Source: Chelativorans sp. AA-79
Lineage (GTDB): Bacteria; Pseudomonadota; Alphaproteobacteria; Rhizobiales; Rhizobiaceae
Length of the DNA stretch: 64,000 nt
NCBI RefSeq assembly: GCF_029457495.1
Contig: NZ_CP120363.1
Coordinates: 155,482-219,481 of the forward strand
Direction: 5' to 3'
Shown here: positions 44,184-53,884 of the stretch, piece after piece
Layout: each line of letters begins with the position of its first letter
Position numbering within the stretch: the first letter of the stretch is position 1
Notes under the pieces: generated by a model
The model's database searches: none
Seen by the model: the letters and a program-made list of their open reading frames with translations, nothing else
Told to the model about the DNA's origin: nothing
Position numbers and translations under genes: made by a program

Positions 44184-45400
44184 TGAAGCGCTCCCCCGAA
44201 CTCGAGGCTCTCGGTCAGGGCGACGACCCCGTCATCGCCGACAATGCTGCTCGTCGTAAGCAACTCGTCGGTGGCGCCGTTTTGGTCCTGCTGGGTCTTG
44301 TCGCCGGCTATATGGTTCTTGCTAACAGGCAGCCGCCGGTCCGCGATATGCTCGACGGCGACGAGGAGTTCACCACCACAACCTTTCGTCCTCCATCCTT
44401 CGTGCGCGAAGGCGAGCCGGAGCCGGAATCTCCAGCGCCGGAGACTGTCCAGATTCCGCCGCCACCGCCGCCTCCCCCACCGGCCGAGGAGGCCGATACG
44501 ACCGAGTTCGAAGTACCACCACCCCCTGTCCCCGGCGCACCACCACCGCCGGAAGCGGTCGAAGCCCCAGCTGAGGAATTTCCCGAGCGTTTTCGCTCGA
44601 AACTGGTCGTGGTCGACAATGCCGCTACCAGCGAGCAAGGCAGCTTGACCGGAAACGGAGGGGAGGGGCTTACCGTCGCCGGTGAGGATCGCAGCAGCAA
44701 ATTCCTGGCCGCGGCATCGAGCATTGGCGACCGCGGCGTCAAGGCAAAGAAGATCGAACGCATTGACGCGCTCGTTCCTGAGGGAACGCTGATCCCCGGC
44801 ATCCTCGAGACGGCAATCGTCAGCGATCTGCCGGGCCAGGTGAGGGCAATCGTTTCGCAGGACGTCTATTCCTTTGACGGAAGACGCATTCTGATTCCAA
44901 CCGGCACCCGCCTTATCGGAGAGTACCAGTCCGAGATCACACGTGGCCAGACAAGAATCTTCGTCGTCTGGACCCGCATGTTGCGCGATGATGGCGTCTC
45001 GGTTCGGCTGAACTCGATCGGCGCGGACAGTCTGGGCCGCGCCGGCCTGACCGGGCGCGTCGACAATAAGTTCCGCGAGCGCTTTGGGGCGGCCATTCTG
45101 CTGTCGGTGGTCGGCGCCGGCGCCAGCTATCTCACCGGTTACGGAAGCGAGGCCACGGCTGGAGATAGCGACGATGCGCAGAACGCCGAGGAACTGGCCC
45201 GCGAGACCCTCGCGCAGACCTTCTCCGACATGGCCAACCAGGCATTGGGCGACTCCTTGCGCATTCCACCGACGATAAGCGTGAGCCAAGGCGAGCGCAT
45301 CTTCGTCTTCGTCCGTCAGGACCTCGATTTTTCCGCCATGTACGAGGATCCCGTTACCGAGGCACTGAGGGAGATCCGTCGTGAACGTAGTCTCGACTAG
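44183..45400 (+). CDS. virB10: VirB10-like channel scaffold
   Basis: A 405-residue VirB10. One inner-membrane helix (LVGGAVLVLLGLVAGYMVLA) near residues 30-50, then a Pro-rich periplasmic linker with PPPPPPPPP and repeated P/E segments (about 85-130). The TrbI domain has LVPEGTLIPGILETAIVSDLPGQ (in two pieces), SRGQTRIF-like TRGQTRIFVVW, and ISVSQGERIFVFVRQDLDF at the end. It spans both membranes and senses energy from VirD4/VirB11. Confidence 0.94.
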   Translation: MKRSPELEALGQGDDPVIADNAARRKQLVGGAVLVLLGLVAGYMVLANRQPPVRDMLDGDEEFTTTTFRPPSFVREGEPEPESPAPETVQIPPPPPPPPPAEEADTTEFEVPPPPVPGAPPPPEAVEAPAEEFPERFRSKLVVVDNAATSEQGSLTGNGGEGLTVAGEDRSSKFLAAASSIGDRGVKAKKIERIDALVPEGTLIPGILETAIVSDLPGQVRAIVSQDVYSFDGRRILIPTGTRLIGEYQSEITRGQTRIFVVWTRMLRDDGVSVRLNSIGADSLGRAGLTGRVDNKFRERFGAAILLSVVGAGASYLTGYGSEATAGDSDDAQNAEELARETLAQTFSDMANQALGDSLRIPPTISVSQGERIFVFVRQDLDFSAMYEDPVTEALREIRRERSLD

Positions 45401-46412
45401 CTTCGCGGCAGAGCAGAAGCATCATTTCCTCAACCGGGCGCTTGAGCCGCTGGGGCCATTTCTCGATGACAGCCAGGTCGTCGAGATCTCCATCAACTCC
45501 CCGGGCCAGGTTTATGTGGAGCGGCTGGGCTCGGCCCACATGGAACACTATGAAATACCCGAGCTCACCGGCGATGAGATCGTCAACATCGGCGAGCGCG
45601 TCGCGGCCACGACCAATCAGTTCATCAATCGATCAAGTCCGATGCTCAGCGCCGCCCTGCCGACAGGACAGCGGATACAGGTCGTCTTGCCGCCGGCGGC
45701 GGCCGATGGCGGCGCCGTTTCGATTCGCAAGCAGGTTATCAGCAACTTCACTCTCGACGACTACCGCGATCAGGGATCGCTTGACCAGGTGACGGTCGCT
45801 GTCGGCGGTCTCAGCGAAACGGATCACGCATTGATCGAACGGCTGTCTGCCAGGGACATCTACGGCTTCATACGAACGGCCATCGTCAATCGCGTTTCGA
45901 TCCTGATCAGTGGCGGCACTTCGAGCGGCAAGACGACATTTCTCAACGCCTGCCTCAAATCCGTCGATCCGAATGAGCGGATCATCACGTTGGAAGACAC
46001 ACGGGAACTGTTTCCGCCTCAGAAGAACGCTGTGCATCTGCTTGCCTCCCGCGGCGATCAGGGAACTGCCAGCGTGACGATCCAGTCTCTGCTCGAAGCT
46101 TCGTTGCGCATGAGGCCAGATCGCCTGTTCGTCGGAGAGGTGAGGGGAGCGGAGGCCTTCGCCTTCCTGCGCGCCATCAATACCGGCCATCCAGGCTCCA
46201 TGTCGACCGTCCATGCCGACACCCCGTTGGGCGCTTACGAGCAGCTCGCCATGATGGTTATGCAGTCAGGCCTGTCGGCCGCCTATCCGAAAGCGGATCT
46301 GATCTCGTACATCCAGAACGTCATCCCGATCGTGATCCAGTTGCGCAGGGACGGCGGCCGTCGTGGCGTTTCGGAAATCTTCTTCGCGCGCGGACGGACG
46401 GATGCGTCATGA
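45381..46412 (+). CDS. virB11: VirB11-like hexameric ATPase
   Basis: A 343-residue secretion ATPase. Walker A is ISGGTSSGKTTFLNA near residue 176; the Asp box ERIITLEDTREL, Walker B region LRMRPDRLFVGEVRGAEAF and the His box GHPGSMSTVHAD follow. It overlaps virB10 by 20 bp and virD4 by 4 bp. It acts at the inner face of the channel, switching between pilus growth and transfer. Confidence 0.95.
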   Translation: MNVVSTSFAAEQKHHFLNRALEPLGPFLDDSQVVEISINSPGQVYVERLGSAHMEHYEIPELTGDEIVNIGERVAATTNQFINRSSPMLSAALPTGQRIQVVLPPAAADGGAVSIRKQVISNFTLDDYRDQGSLDQVTVAVGGLSETDHALIERLSARDIYGFIRTAIVNRVSILISGGTSSGKTTFLNACLKSVDPNERIITLEDTRELFPPQKNAVHLLASRGDQGTASVTIQSLLEASLRMRPDRLFVGEVRGAEAFAFLRAINTGHPGSMSTVHADTPLGAYEQLAMMVMQSGLSAAYPKADLISYIQNVIPIVIQLRRDGGRRGVSEIFFARGRTDAS

Positions 46413-48445
46413 CCGGGTCGCTCCGCGTGTTCTATTTCGGCTTTTGCCTGACCGTCGCTTTTGCCGTGTGGCTGTTGGCTTATGGCCTCGGTTTGCAGTT
46501 GCTGTATGGCGATGGTCGGATCCTGCAAGCGACCATCACGACAAATCCCTTTGCCCCGTTTCAGCAGCTCATCGCCTATGGCGATAGCGGCGTCCTGCGC
46601 GTCATGGCGCTTGGCGCTCTGATCCCTGCGGTGGTTGTCGCGGGGATCGTCGTCTATGTCGGCCTTCGACCGGACTCGAGCCCGCTCGGTGACGCCCGCT
46701 TCCAGACCGCCATGTCACTTCGCCGTGATGGATGGTTTAGGAGGAAGGGCAAAATCCTTGGCCGTTTCGGGCGTCGGATTCTTCGCGTCGACGACGATCG
46801 GCATCATCTGGTCATCGGGCCGACCCGCTCGGGGAAGGGGGCTTGCTACGTTGTCCCCAACGCGCTTTCGCATGAAGGCTCGATGATCGTCACCGATTTG
46901 AAGGGCGAGATATTCCGCAGCACGGCCGGCTATCGCAAATCGAGGGGCAGTCAGGTCTTCCTCTTCGCGCCGGGATCGGAACGGTCGCATCGCTACAACC
47001 CGCTCGACTTCATCCGGCCGGACCGCGGCGACCGTACCACCGACATCCAGAACATCGCAGCGATTCTCGTTCCGGAGATCACCGAATCCGAGAATTCGAT
47101 CTGGCAGGCTACCGCCCAGCAGGTCATCGCCGGCGTCATCAGCTACATCAACGAAAGCCTCTACTATGAGGGACATCGCAATCTCGGCGAGGTCACGTCA
47201 TTCTTCAACAGCGGCTCCAATCTCCAGGCCATGATGACGCTCATCAAGGAGCGAGAACCCTACCTCTCTCGCTTCACGACGGAGAGCTTCAACGCTTACA
47301 TCGCGCTGTCCGAGCGCGCCGCCGCTTCTGCGCTCCTCGACATCCAGAAAGCCCTGCGGCCGTTCCGCAACGAGCGCGTCGTGGCAGCAACATCGGTGAC
47401 CGACATGGACCTGCGGGCATTGAAGCGCCGCCCCATCTCTATCTACCTCGCGCCCAACGTCACCGACATCGTACTGCTGCGGCCGTTACTTGCGCTCTTC
47501 GTGCAACAGACTCTCGACACCCTCTTGCTCGAGCATGTGGAGCGCTCCGTGCCGGTCTACTTCCTGCTCGACGAGTTCCGGCAGTTGAAGAAGATGACCG
47601 AGATCACGAACAAGCTGCCCTACGTCGCTGGCTACAACGTCAAGATGGCATTCGTCATACAGGACCTGAAGAACCTGGACGAGATCTATGGTGAAACATC
47701 TCGCCATTCATTGATGGGTAATTGCGGCTACCAGCTGATCTTCGGTGCCAACGATCAAGCGACGGCGGAAGCCGTGTCCAAAGGCCTGGGCAAGCACACC
47801 GTCCGCTATAAGACCGAGTCCCGGACGATCGAACTGATGGGCCTGCATCGTCGCACTAAGGTGGAGCAACTGCGGGAACGCGACCTGATGATGCCGCAAG
47901 AGGTACGGCAGATGCCAGGAGACAAGTTGGTCATCCTGGCCGAAGGGCAGGGGCCGGTCTTCGCTGACAAGCTGCGGTTCTTCCGGACGTCGCCGTTCCG
48001 GGAGATGGAAAGGTTCTCACAGGCCCACTTGCCCGATGTACCGGCAACCGAGTTCCTGCCACAGCGGCCAGTTCCAGCGACAACCGTCGCGTATGTTGGC
48101 GAACAGATGGAAGCTTCTAATCCGGAGGAACTAAGAGCCGCCACGGAGAACGTGGAAAGGCCTCACCCCAAAGGATTGGTGGCAACTCAAAGCGTGGCCA
48201 CCGCGAGCGTCGGCGAGCAGCCGTTGGCGCCTGTGGTCAGACGGGCGTCGGCGCGACGCCGCTCGGGCAGCGCCACGCCGAGCTCGCTCGATACGGATTT
48301 CGTGAAGGCCGCACGGCGGTTGAAGTCGCTCGCAACGGGGGCGGGCAAACCCGGAAAGCCGCGCGACAAATCAGAACACTGGGGTCGGATCTTCGACGCC
48401 ACCGTCCCTGACGAGATCGAGATCGCCGAGACCGAGGCTGTATAG
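46409..48445 (+). CDS. virD4: VirD4-like coupling protein
   Basis: A 678-residue coupling protein that delivers the relaxosome to the channel. Two N-terminal membrane helices (VAFAVWLLAYGLGLQLLY; LGALIPAVVVAGIVVYVGL), Walker A VIGPTRSGKGACYVVPN at about residue 135, Walker B VPVYFLLDEFRQL, and MAFVIQDLKNLDEIYG. The C-terminal 150 residues are Pro/Ala-rich and probably bind cargo. As the last gene of the virB operon it links transfer to the relaxase encoded at 50.9-53.4 kb. Confidence 0.95.
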   Translation: MTGSLRVFYFGFCLTVAFAVWLLAYGLGLQLLYGDGRILQATITTNPFAPFQQLIAYGDSGVLRVMALGALIPAVVVAGIVVYVGLRPDSSPLGDARFQTAMSLRRDGWFRRKGKILGRFGRRILRVDDDRHHLVIGPTRSGKGACYVVPNALSHEGSMIVTDLKGEIFRSTAGYRKSRGSQVFLFAPGSERSHRYNPLDFIRPDRGDRTTDIQNIAAILVPEITESENSIWQATAQQVIAGVISYINESLYYEGHRNLGEVTSFFNSGSNLQAMMTLIKEREPYLSRFTTESFNAYIALSERAAASALLDIQKALRPFRNERVVAATSVTDMDLRALKRRPISIYLAPNVTDIVLLRPLLALFVQQTLDTLLLEHVERSVPVYFLLDEFRQLKKMTEITNKLPYVAGYNVKMAFVIQDLKNLDEIYGETSRHSLMGNCGYQLIFGANDQATAEAVSKGLGKHTVRYKTESRTIELMGLHRRTKVEQLRERDLMMPQEVRQMPGDKLVILAEGQGPVFADKLRFFRTSPFREMERFSQAHLPDVPATEFLPQRPVPATTVAYVGEQMEASNPEELRAATENVERPHPKGLVATQSVATASVGEQPLAPVVRRASARRRSGSATPSSLDTDFVKAARRLKSLATGAGKPGKPRDKSEHWGRIFDATVPDEIEIAETEAV

Positions 48446-48543
48446 TCGCCTCAGGTAGTCCGGCCGCCCGCGTCCTCGGCAGTCACATTGCGGATTTAAT
48501 ATTAAAATCAATAACTTAGTTCCACACGCTATCTTATGCAACT

Positions 48544-49797
48544 TCACATCGACCAAAGAAGTGACAACGGCGCGGCCTGCAGCATTTCACCAAATGGCGT
48601 CACCCGATCATGGTCATGCAGTACGAGTCCGCGCACGAAGCGGTCGCCTACCGCTTCCTGCAGCTGGCGCAGCCCGCGAAAATCCTGGGCCCGTACCGTT
48701 GCGCTGGCCTTCACCTCGATCCCGATGATTCTCCCGCGACGATCTTCGATGACAACATCGACCTCGTCCTGATCCTTGGTTCGGTAGTGCGAGAATGAGA
48801 CGCGTCTTTCCGACCAAGATGCGAGTTTGAGGAGCTCCGACACGACGAAAGTCTCGAGCAAGGGGCCGAAGCGCGTCCGATCTTGCTGCAGCGTTCCATC
48901 CTCATCCTCACGCAAGGTCGCTAAAAGCCCGCTGTCGAGAAAATGCAACTTCGGCGTCTTGACGAGGCGGCTCAACCGGTTGCTCGACCACGGCGCCAAG
49001 GTCCGGATCAGGAAAAGACGCTCGAGGATCGCCACATACTTCTGTGCCGTCACGCTCGACAGGCCGAGAGCGGCGCCGAAACTGGAATGATTGACGAGTT
49101 GACCTGCGTGCTCCGCCAGCACCGCGAGAAGCCGCGGCAGCCGATCAAGTTGGTCAATATTTGCGATGTCACGGACATCCCGATCTAGGATCTGTGTCAC
49201 ATAGTCTTCGAGCCAGGCAGTGCGGCGCGCCTGGGTTGATCGCCGCAATGCCTCCGGATACCCGCCGCCGAGGATGAGCGACATCAGTTCGTCGCCGAGC
49301 ACTACATCGTCCGTAACGGCCAAGTCCTCACCAGCGTACAGGCGATCCAGCAGACGTCCTGGCGTTGAGCGGAGCTCTGATTGGGCAAACGGCAAGAGCG
49401 AGATCGTCGCCATCCTGCCGGCGAGGGAATCGGCGATCGCCGGCACCGTGGCGAGATTGGCTGATCCGGTCAGAAGAAACCGGCCGGGAGCATCGTCGCG
49501 ATCGACGCTCTCCTTGATTGCCAGCATGAGTTCTGGCGCGCGCTGCACCTCGTCAATGACCGCGCGGTCGATGCCTCTGACGAAGCCCACGGGATCGGCG
49601 CGCGCCGCGCTTAAGGCGCCCGCATCATCGAGAGTGATATACGGTCGGGCTGCTCCAGAGAACTGCTTGGCCAAAGTTGATTTTCCGGCCTGCCGTGGGC
49701 CGATGATCAGGACAACGCGGGTATCCTCCAGCGCCGCCTCGACGAGCGGGCGGACCTTCCGATCGATGATTTTGCGCGGCGATATCGAGTCAATCAT
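48544..49797 (-). CDS. AAA ATPase with DUF4143 domain
   Basis: A 417-residue ATP-binding protein of the AAA_14/DUF4143 type: Walker A IIGPRQAGKSTLAKQF, Walker B AVIDEVQRAPELM, then LTGSANLATVPAIADSLAGR. The DUF4143 part includes YVTQILDRDVRDIANI and a nuclease-like C-terminus with KDQDEVDVVIEDRRGRIIGIEVKAS, which resembles the D-ExK pattern of restriction-type nucleases. The family is common on mobile DNA and its function is unclear. It is convergent with virD4 and stands alone. Confidence 0.8.
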   Translation of the reverse strand: MIDSISPRKIIDRKVRPLVEAALEDTRVVLIIGPRQAGKSTLAKQFSGAARPYITLDDAGALSAARADPVGFVRGIDRAVIDEVQRAPELMLAIKESVDRDDAPGRFLLTGSANLATVPAIADSLAGRMATISLLPFAQSELRSTPGRLLDRLYAGEDLAVTDDVVLGDELMSLILGGGYPEALRRSTQARRTAWLEDYVTQILDRDVRDIANIDQLDRLPRLLAVLAEHAGQLVNHSSFGAALGLSSVTAQKYVAILERLFLIRTLAPWSSNRLSRLVKTPKLHFLDSGLLATLREDEDGTLQQDRTRFGPLLETFVVSELLKLASWSERRVSFSHYRTKDQDEVDVVIEDRRGRIIGIEVKASATVRAQDFRGLRQLQEAVGDRFVRGLVLHDHDRVTPFGEMLQAAPLSLLWSM

Positions 49798-49954
49798 GCG
49801 TCCATCTTTAACGCAAGTCTCGTCCATTTTAAAGTGACGTGACGGCCAATCTCCATGATGCGCCGAGGCGGCGCGAGACGTAACCCGGTGGATTTCTCGT
49901 AAACACTCATTATACTGCGTCGCTGTTTACTGCGCGTTCTGTTCCTTCTCGGCT

Positions 49955-50209
49955 ATGAAGCTGAGGACGGTGGTAGCGCAAAACCTGCGACGGATGCGTC
50001 ATGGCAAAGGCATGTCGCAGGAGGAATTGGCCGCGCAAGCCGGCCTGTATCGAACCTATGTCGGCCACCTGGAGCGTGAAGTCCATTCTCCCACCGTCGA
50101 CATGCTGGAGAAGTTGGCAGAGATCCTTGACGTTGCCCCAACCGACTTCTTCATCGATCCGCCCCCCCCGATCCCAGACCGCCCCGCGAGAAAGCGAAGA
50201 CGGACATGA
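49955..50209 (+). CDS. Xre-family regulator, small
   Basis: An 84-residue helix-turn-helix protein: LRRMRHGKGMSQEELAAQAGLYRTYVGHLER covers the motif and HSPTVDMLEKLAEILDVAP completes the Cro/C1 fold. The Pro-rich tail (DPPPPIPDRP) overlaps the start region of the next regulator. Two adjacent Xre genes between the virB operon and the mobilisation genes suggest control of transfer, by analogy with regulators of rhizobial plasmid conjugation. Confidence 0.8.
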   Translation: MKLRTVVAQNLRRMRHGKGMSQEELAAQAGLYRTYVGHLEREVHSPTVDMLEKLAEILDVAPTDFFIDPPPPIPDRPARKRRRT

Positions 50210-50213
50210 TCCC

Positions 50214-50552
50214 GTGGATGTCATCGTGGGGAGCCGTCTGTGCGCCCGACGCCAGTCGCTCGGCATGAGCCAGCGGAAGCTGGGGGCACTCCTCGGCGTC
50301 AGCTTCCAGCAGATCCAGAAATATGAGCGCGGGACAAACCGCATGGCTGTGACCATGTTGGTGCGAGCAGCCGCCGCGCTGAACGCACCGGTGTCGTTCT
50401 TCTTAGAGGGCGTCGGTCCTCAGATCGACGCGCCCGCGCAACCAAGGCTCCACGGAGGCGACATCATGGTTGCGCAGAACTTGGCAAAGATCGAGGATCG
50501 CAAGGTCCGCGCAGCGTTTCGAACCCTCATTCGGGCACTGGCACAGGACTGA
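50214..50552 (+). CDS. Second Xre-family regulator
   Basis: About 112 residues from a GTG at 50214. The helix-turn-helix is SRLCARRQSLGMSQRKLGALLGVSFQQIQKYERG, followed by MLVRAAAALNAPVSFFLEG. The C-terminal helix ends VRAAFRTLIRAL. This pattern is frequent in alphaproteobacterial regulators, which often carry the same short C-terminal helix. It starts 4 bp after the stop of the first Xre gene, so both are likely cotranscribed. No ATG is available in frame. Confidence 0.78.
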   Translation: MDVIVGSRLCARRQSLGMSQRKLGALLGVSFQQIQKYERGTNRMAVTMLVRAAAALNAPVSFFLEGVGPQIDAPAQPRLHGGDIMVAQNLAKIEDRKVRAAFRTLIRALAQD

Positions 50553-50670
50553 CGATCAGGCGCACCGCGTTCGCGACACCTTCCGGCTATGACTGCGCGA
50601 TTGCCCAGCCTGTCGCATCGATCGTGATGATGTCGCTTGAATTGTCCTTCAGACGTCTTGTGCGCTGCTT

Positions 50671-50886
50671 TTAGCTCAACACAAACTCCCTGATCGGAGC
50701 AACCCAACTATCGACCGTACGGTAGAGACCAACCAGCCACGTCTCGACGGTGCCAAGCTCGGGGCCGAAATAGATGAGCGGCGCCACAATCGCGAACGCC
50801 AGGATTGCGATCGAGACGAAGCCATCCGGTCGATCTTCCGAGCCCTCTGGCGGCGGAAGCTGATTGTTACGCCAGTCGCTCTTCAT
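50671..50886 (-). CDS. Small single-pass membrane protein downstream of the relaxase
   Basis: A 71-residue protein with a hydrophilic N-terminus (WRNNQLPPPEGSEDRPDG), one membrane helix (FVSIAILAFAIVAPLIYFG) and a short C-terminal segment. It lies 9 bp after the relaxase stop on the same strand, so it is probably the last gene of the mobilisation operon. No known function; entry exclusion or coupling-protein contact would be guesses. Confidence 0.55.
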   Translation of the reverse strand: MKSDWRNNQLPPPEGSEDRPDGFVSIAILAFAIVAPLIYFGPELGTVETWLVGLYRTVDSWVAPIREFVLS

Positions 50887-50895
50887 GACCAACTC

Positions 50896-53385
50896 CTACC
50901 TTTCCCGATCGTCGCGATCGCGATCTTGTCGCTCCTCGAGTTCCTGTTCAATCTGCCGAAGACGCGGTACATGCTGCTGCGGCGGATCCGATCTGGCAAG
51001 TTCCGCATCGGCGGCTTGTTTCCTTTCAAGGGGTCGGTCTTCGGGATGCCTTGTTCGTTGCTCGAACGGCATGGTCGCCTGCTGCTCGACGATCTGGTCA
51101 TCCTGCTCTGGCGTCGAACGGACTTCTCGACCCGGATCGCGATGTTGCTCGGCTTCGGCAGCACCCTGGAACCCACCGGGCGTCCCGTCGGTCCGGCGGT
51201 TTGCGCCGGCGTCGATTGAAGCAGCTTTCTGTTCCCTGTCTTCGCTCCTGTCGCTGCGCATTTTCTCGGCACGGGACGTCTCGATGTGATCGATCGCGCG
51301 CTGCAGATCCTGGTCCGATTTCGCGACTTCGCGCATGTAGCGGTTGTCGTCACCGACCGCCATTTCGGCGGCCCGGTTGATTTCTCGCTCGAGCCCTGCC
51401 CGGTAACTCGCCGTGAAGGACTGCGACAGCTCACCCGCTTCGATCCGCTCGATCCCCTCGCGATAGTGACTGACCTCAACGAGGACGTCGTTCGCTGTTT
51501 CGACCGCCTCCAGTCCGAACCGCGCCACGGCCGCATTCCACCGGGCATTGGGATCCTCAAACCTATCGTCATGCCAGCCGCGAGCTCGCTGCCCGCCCTC
51601 GCGGTCAACCTGGCGTTCGGTGAATTCGAGATACTCCCGACGGATGTCGACCACTTCGCGCGCTGCCGCGGCGATCTCGTCGAAGTCGGCACGATCCGTA
51701 TCGTTGAGCGTCTGCTCCACGGACGAAAGAACCGCTTCTACACGATCTTCGTAGGCCTCGAACTCCGGACGCGTCATCTCTCGCATCGGTCTATCCTCAC
51801 CATTCACGAACTCGGTCAACTCTATCATATTGGTGATGTTTTTGATAGGTTCGCTTTCATTGTCTACCAAAACACGCTCATTTTGAGTGTTCTCTGTCAA
51901 TCCTTCCAGACGACCCATCTGAAGCATTGCAAAGGTGCCCTCGCGGGTGCCGCCCGCCTCGTTGGCAAGATCACTCCAGGCCTCGGCAGCTGTTGCCGCG
52001 TAGTGCCGGCTGCGATCGGTGGTTGCGAGGTTGATCTCGTTCGACCGCTTGGCCCGATAGCGGCTATGCGCGGCTGAGCTCGTGCCTTCGTGCTCGGTGC
52101 GGCCGCTATAGCTGACGGGCCGGACCTGATTGCGTGTGTATGCCGGTGCGCTGGCAAACTCCCGGCGGTCGGTCAGCTCCATGTCGATGCCCTGCTCACG
52201 CGCCTTTTCTGCCATCATGGAACGCCATTCCCGGAACATCTGCGGGCTGGTGACGATCCGGTCGCCGGTCTCCGAGCGCATGGTGACGATCGCGTGGGCA
52301 TGAATGTGTGGCCGCTTGCCGCCCTCGGCCACTTCCTTTGGATCGAGCGCCGGATCGTGAACGGCAAACACATAGCGATGCCCGGAGAACTGTTCGCCGA
52401 GGAACTCGCGCACGGCAGCTTCGAAGGCCGCCCCATCCGTCCCGGCTCTGGCCGACACGATCAGGTGCATGACGTCCCTGCCCTTGCGGCTGTGCAATTC
52501 CCTACGCCATTCTTTCTGAACAAGATCGCCGGCCTGCGTGGCGTCGCCGATCACCTTGCCAGTGTCGTCGCGGACCTCTCCCTCGGCTCCGGCGACCAAC
52601 TCGCGAACACGCGCCGTGCCCCACTCCACGCCGTTGCCGTAGCCATGGAACCGGAAGCGCGCCTCGGCATCCTGCCCGGTATCGGAACCATCAAAACGCT
52701 GTTGGACGATCTCTGCAGCCTTTCGGTCACCGGTCAGACGTTCGCCCTCCCCATCGCGCAGTACGACGACACCTGAGACATAGAATTCGTCCGAAGTTCG
52801 CTCCTGCGCGGTGTAAGCGAAACGCCGATCGCCAAAACCCGCGCGCAGGATCTCGCGCAGCTGGTCGTCCTGGTCGACGTCACCGTGCAGCGATGCCCCA
52901 TCGACCGAGACATGAAAGACGCCGAGATCCCGGCTGGCAGTGCGATTGTCGAAGAGATGCTCCCACTCGGCGCGCTGTTCAGCTAGCGCGTCCCTTCCGA
53001 ACACCCTTTCGCCGCGCTCATTCTCGACGGCGAGCTCCCCGCTCCGCGACGTATAGCTCATCATCGCGCCGGCACGGGCGCCGCCGCCGTAGGAGGCCAA
53101 CTTGACCACGGCAGGCTGACTTCCGCGCGCCAGCGCGCCAAAGCGCGTCCGCATAGACCGGCCGGCCGGCCTCGCGCCACCACGCGACGACCGCACGCCG
53201 CTTCCGCCCTGCCGGCGCCGCGCTTGGCCAAAGCCGCCCAGCCCCTCCTCGCCAACCCGCGCCACCCCTCCCCTTCGCGGCTCATCCCAGTCGCTCTTAT
53301 CAGAATGACCGACCTGCATTTCATGCATCAGCATGGCGCGCCGTCGTTCCCATTCGCGCTCGAAGGCGCCCGGGAAAAACTCCAT
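50896..53385 (-). CDS. MOBP-like relaxase
   Basis: An 829-residue relaxase that would nick oriT and lead the strand into the recipient. The N-terminal domain has candidate catalytic Tyr residues at 99 and 111 (LASYGGGARAGAMMSYTSRSG). The metal-binding His triad lies near residues 355-362 (RPHIHAHAIVTM), preceded by FAVHDPALDP, as in MOBP enzymes. The C-terminal 400 residues are helical, rich in Glu and Arg, with no helicase or primase motif. It does not look like TraA. I recall a similar relaxase class from rhizobial plasmids with virB-like transfer genes. It overlaps mobC by ATGA. Confidence 0.8.
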   Translation of the reverse strand: MEFFPGAFEREWERRRAMLMHEMQVGHSDKSDWDEPRRGGVARVGEEGLGGFGQARRRQGGSGVRSSRGGARPAGRSMRTRFGALARGSQPAVVKLASYGGGARAGAMMSYTSRSGELAVENERGERVFGRDALAEQRAEWEHLFDNRTASRDLGVFHVSVDGASLHGDVDQDDQLREILRAGFGDRRFAYTAQERTSDEFYVSGVVVLRDGEGERLTGDRKAAEIVQQRFDGSDTGQDAEARFRFHGYGNGVEWGTARVRELVAGAEGEVRDDTGKVIGDATQAGDLVQKEWRRELHSRKGRDVMHLIVSARAGTDGAAFEAAVREFLGEQFSGHRYVFAVHDPALDPKEVAEGGKRPHIHAHAIVTMRSETGDRIVTSPQMFREWRSMMAEKAREQGIDMELTDRREFASAPAYTRNQVRPVSYSGRTEHEGTSSAAHSRYRAKRSNEINLATTDRSRHYAATAAEAWSDLANEAGGTREGTFAMLQMGRLEGLTENTQNERVLVDNESEPIKNITNMIELTEFVNGEDRPMREMTRPEFEAYEDRVEAVLSSVEQTLNDTDRADFDEIAAAAREVVDIRREYLEFTERQVDREGGQRARGWHDDRFEDPNARWNAAVARFGLEAVETANDVLVEVSHYREGIERIEAGELSQSFTASYRAGLEREINRAAEMAVGDDNRYMREVAKSDQDLQRAIDHIETSRAEKMRSDRSEDREQKAASIDAGANRRTDGTPGGFQGAAEAEQHRDPGREVRSTPEQDDQIVEQQATMPFEQRTRHPEDRPLERKQAADAELARSDPPQQHVPRLRQIEQELEERQDRDRDDRER

Positions 53386-53780
53386 CAGACGCCCTCCCCG
53401 CGCCGGGCAGCCGCCGAACGCCGCGTCATCTGAGCCAACTCGGCTGCGAGCGCGGTCGCAACGCCATACGCATCCTTGATGCTGCCCGCGACATCACTTT
53501 CGACCGGCGCCCTGCCAGTGTTGATCGCCCTGGCAATCTGATTGAGGTTGCCGCCGATCGCACGCATACCGTCGGCGAGCAGGCCGAGCACCAAGCGATC
53601 CCCCTCCCCGAGAAACGGCCGCACGCCGGCGCCCTCCATCGACAGCGATCTGACAAACGCTGAAACGGTCATCCCTACTGTGCGCGCAGCATCCTCCAGT
53701 GCATCGAATTCGGCTGGCGAGAAGCGGATATGCGCCACCCTATCCTTCCGTTTCGACGCTTTGGAAATGCTGCGAACCAT
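53385..53780 (-). CDS. mobC: MobC-like relaxosome accessory protein
   Basis: A 131-residue protein with a ribbon-helix-helix N-terminus (VAHIRFSPAEFDALEDAARTVGMTVSAFVRS) and the MobC box LNQIARAINTG. Such proteins (also TraJ of RP4) bind the inverted repeat beside nic and load the relaxase. The start is ATG 53780. The inverted repeat and nic motif lie 73-104 bp upstream of the gene, and the relaxase gene follows with a 4-bp overlap. Confidence 0.85.
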   Translation of the reverse strand: MVRSISKASKRKDRVAHIRFSPAEFDALEDAARTVGMTVSAFVRSLSMEGAGVRPFLGEGDRLVLGLLADGMRAIGGNLNQIARAINTGRAPVESDVAGSIKDAYGVATALAAELAQMTRRSAAARRGEGV

Positions 53781-53825
53781 CGCTCGCCACACCTCTGATC
53801 CTGGTGGTTTCGGCCGCAGGCCGCG

Positions 53826-53884
53826 GATCGAGGGCCTGTCCCTCGATCGTCAGGAAAAATGTATCACATTTTTCCGTATCCTGC
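53826..53884 (+). other. oriT: Origin of transfer (oriT) with two inverted repeats and a nic motif
   Basis: A perfect 9-bp inverted repeat (arms GATCGAGGG, 53826-53848) is followed by a perfect 10-bp one (arms GGAAAAATGT, 3-base loop, 53853-53875). Then comes TATCCTGC (53877-53884), which matches the MOBP nic consensus YATCCTGY with cleavage between G 53883 and C 53884. The spacing from repeat to nic (8 bases) is that of RP4-type origins. Neighbouring mobC and relaxase support the call. Confidence 0.85.

Noticed and set aside
50896..53385. TraA-type relaxase-helicase of classical rhizobial plasmids
   Set aside because: No RecD-like helicase motifs follow the relaxase domain, and the neighbouring MobC and nic motif are of the MOBP type.
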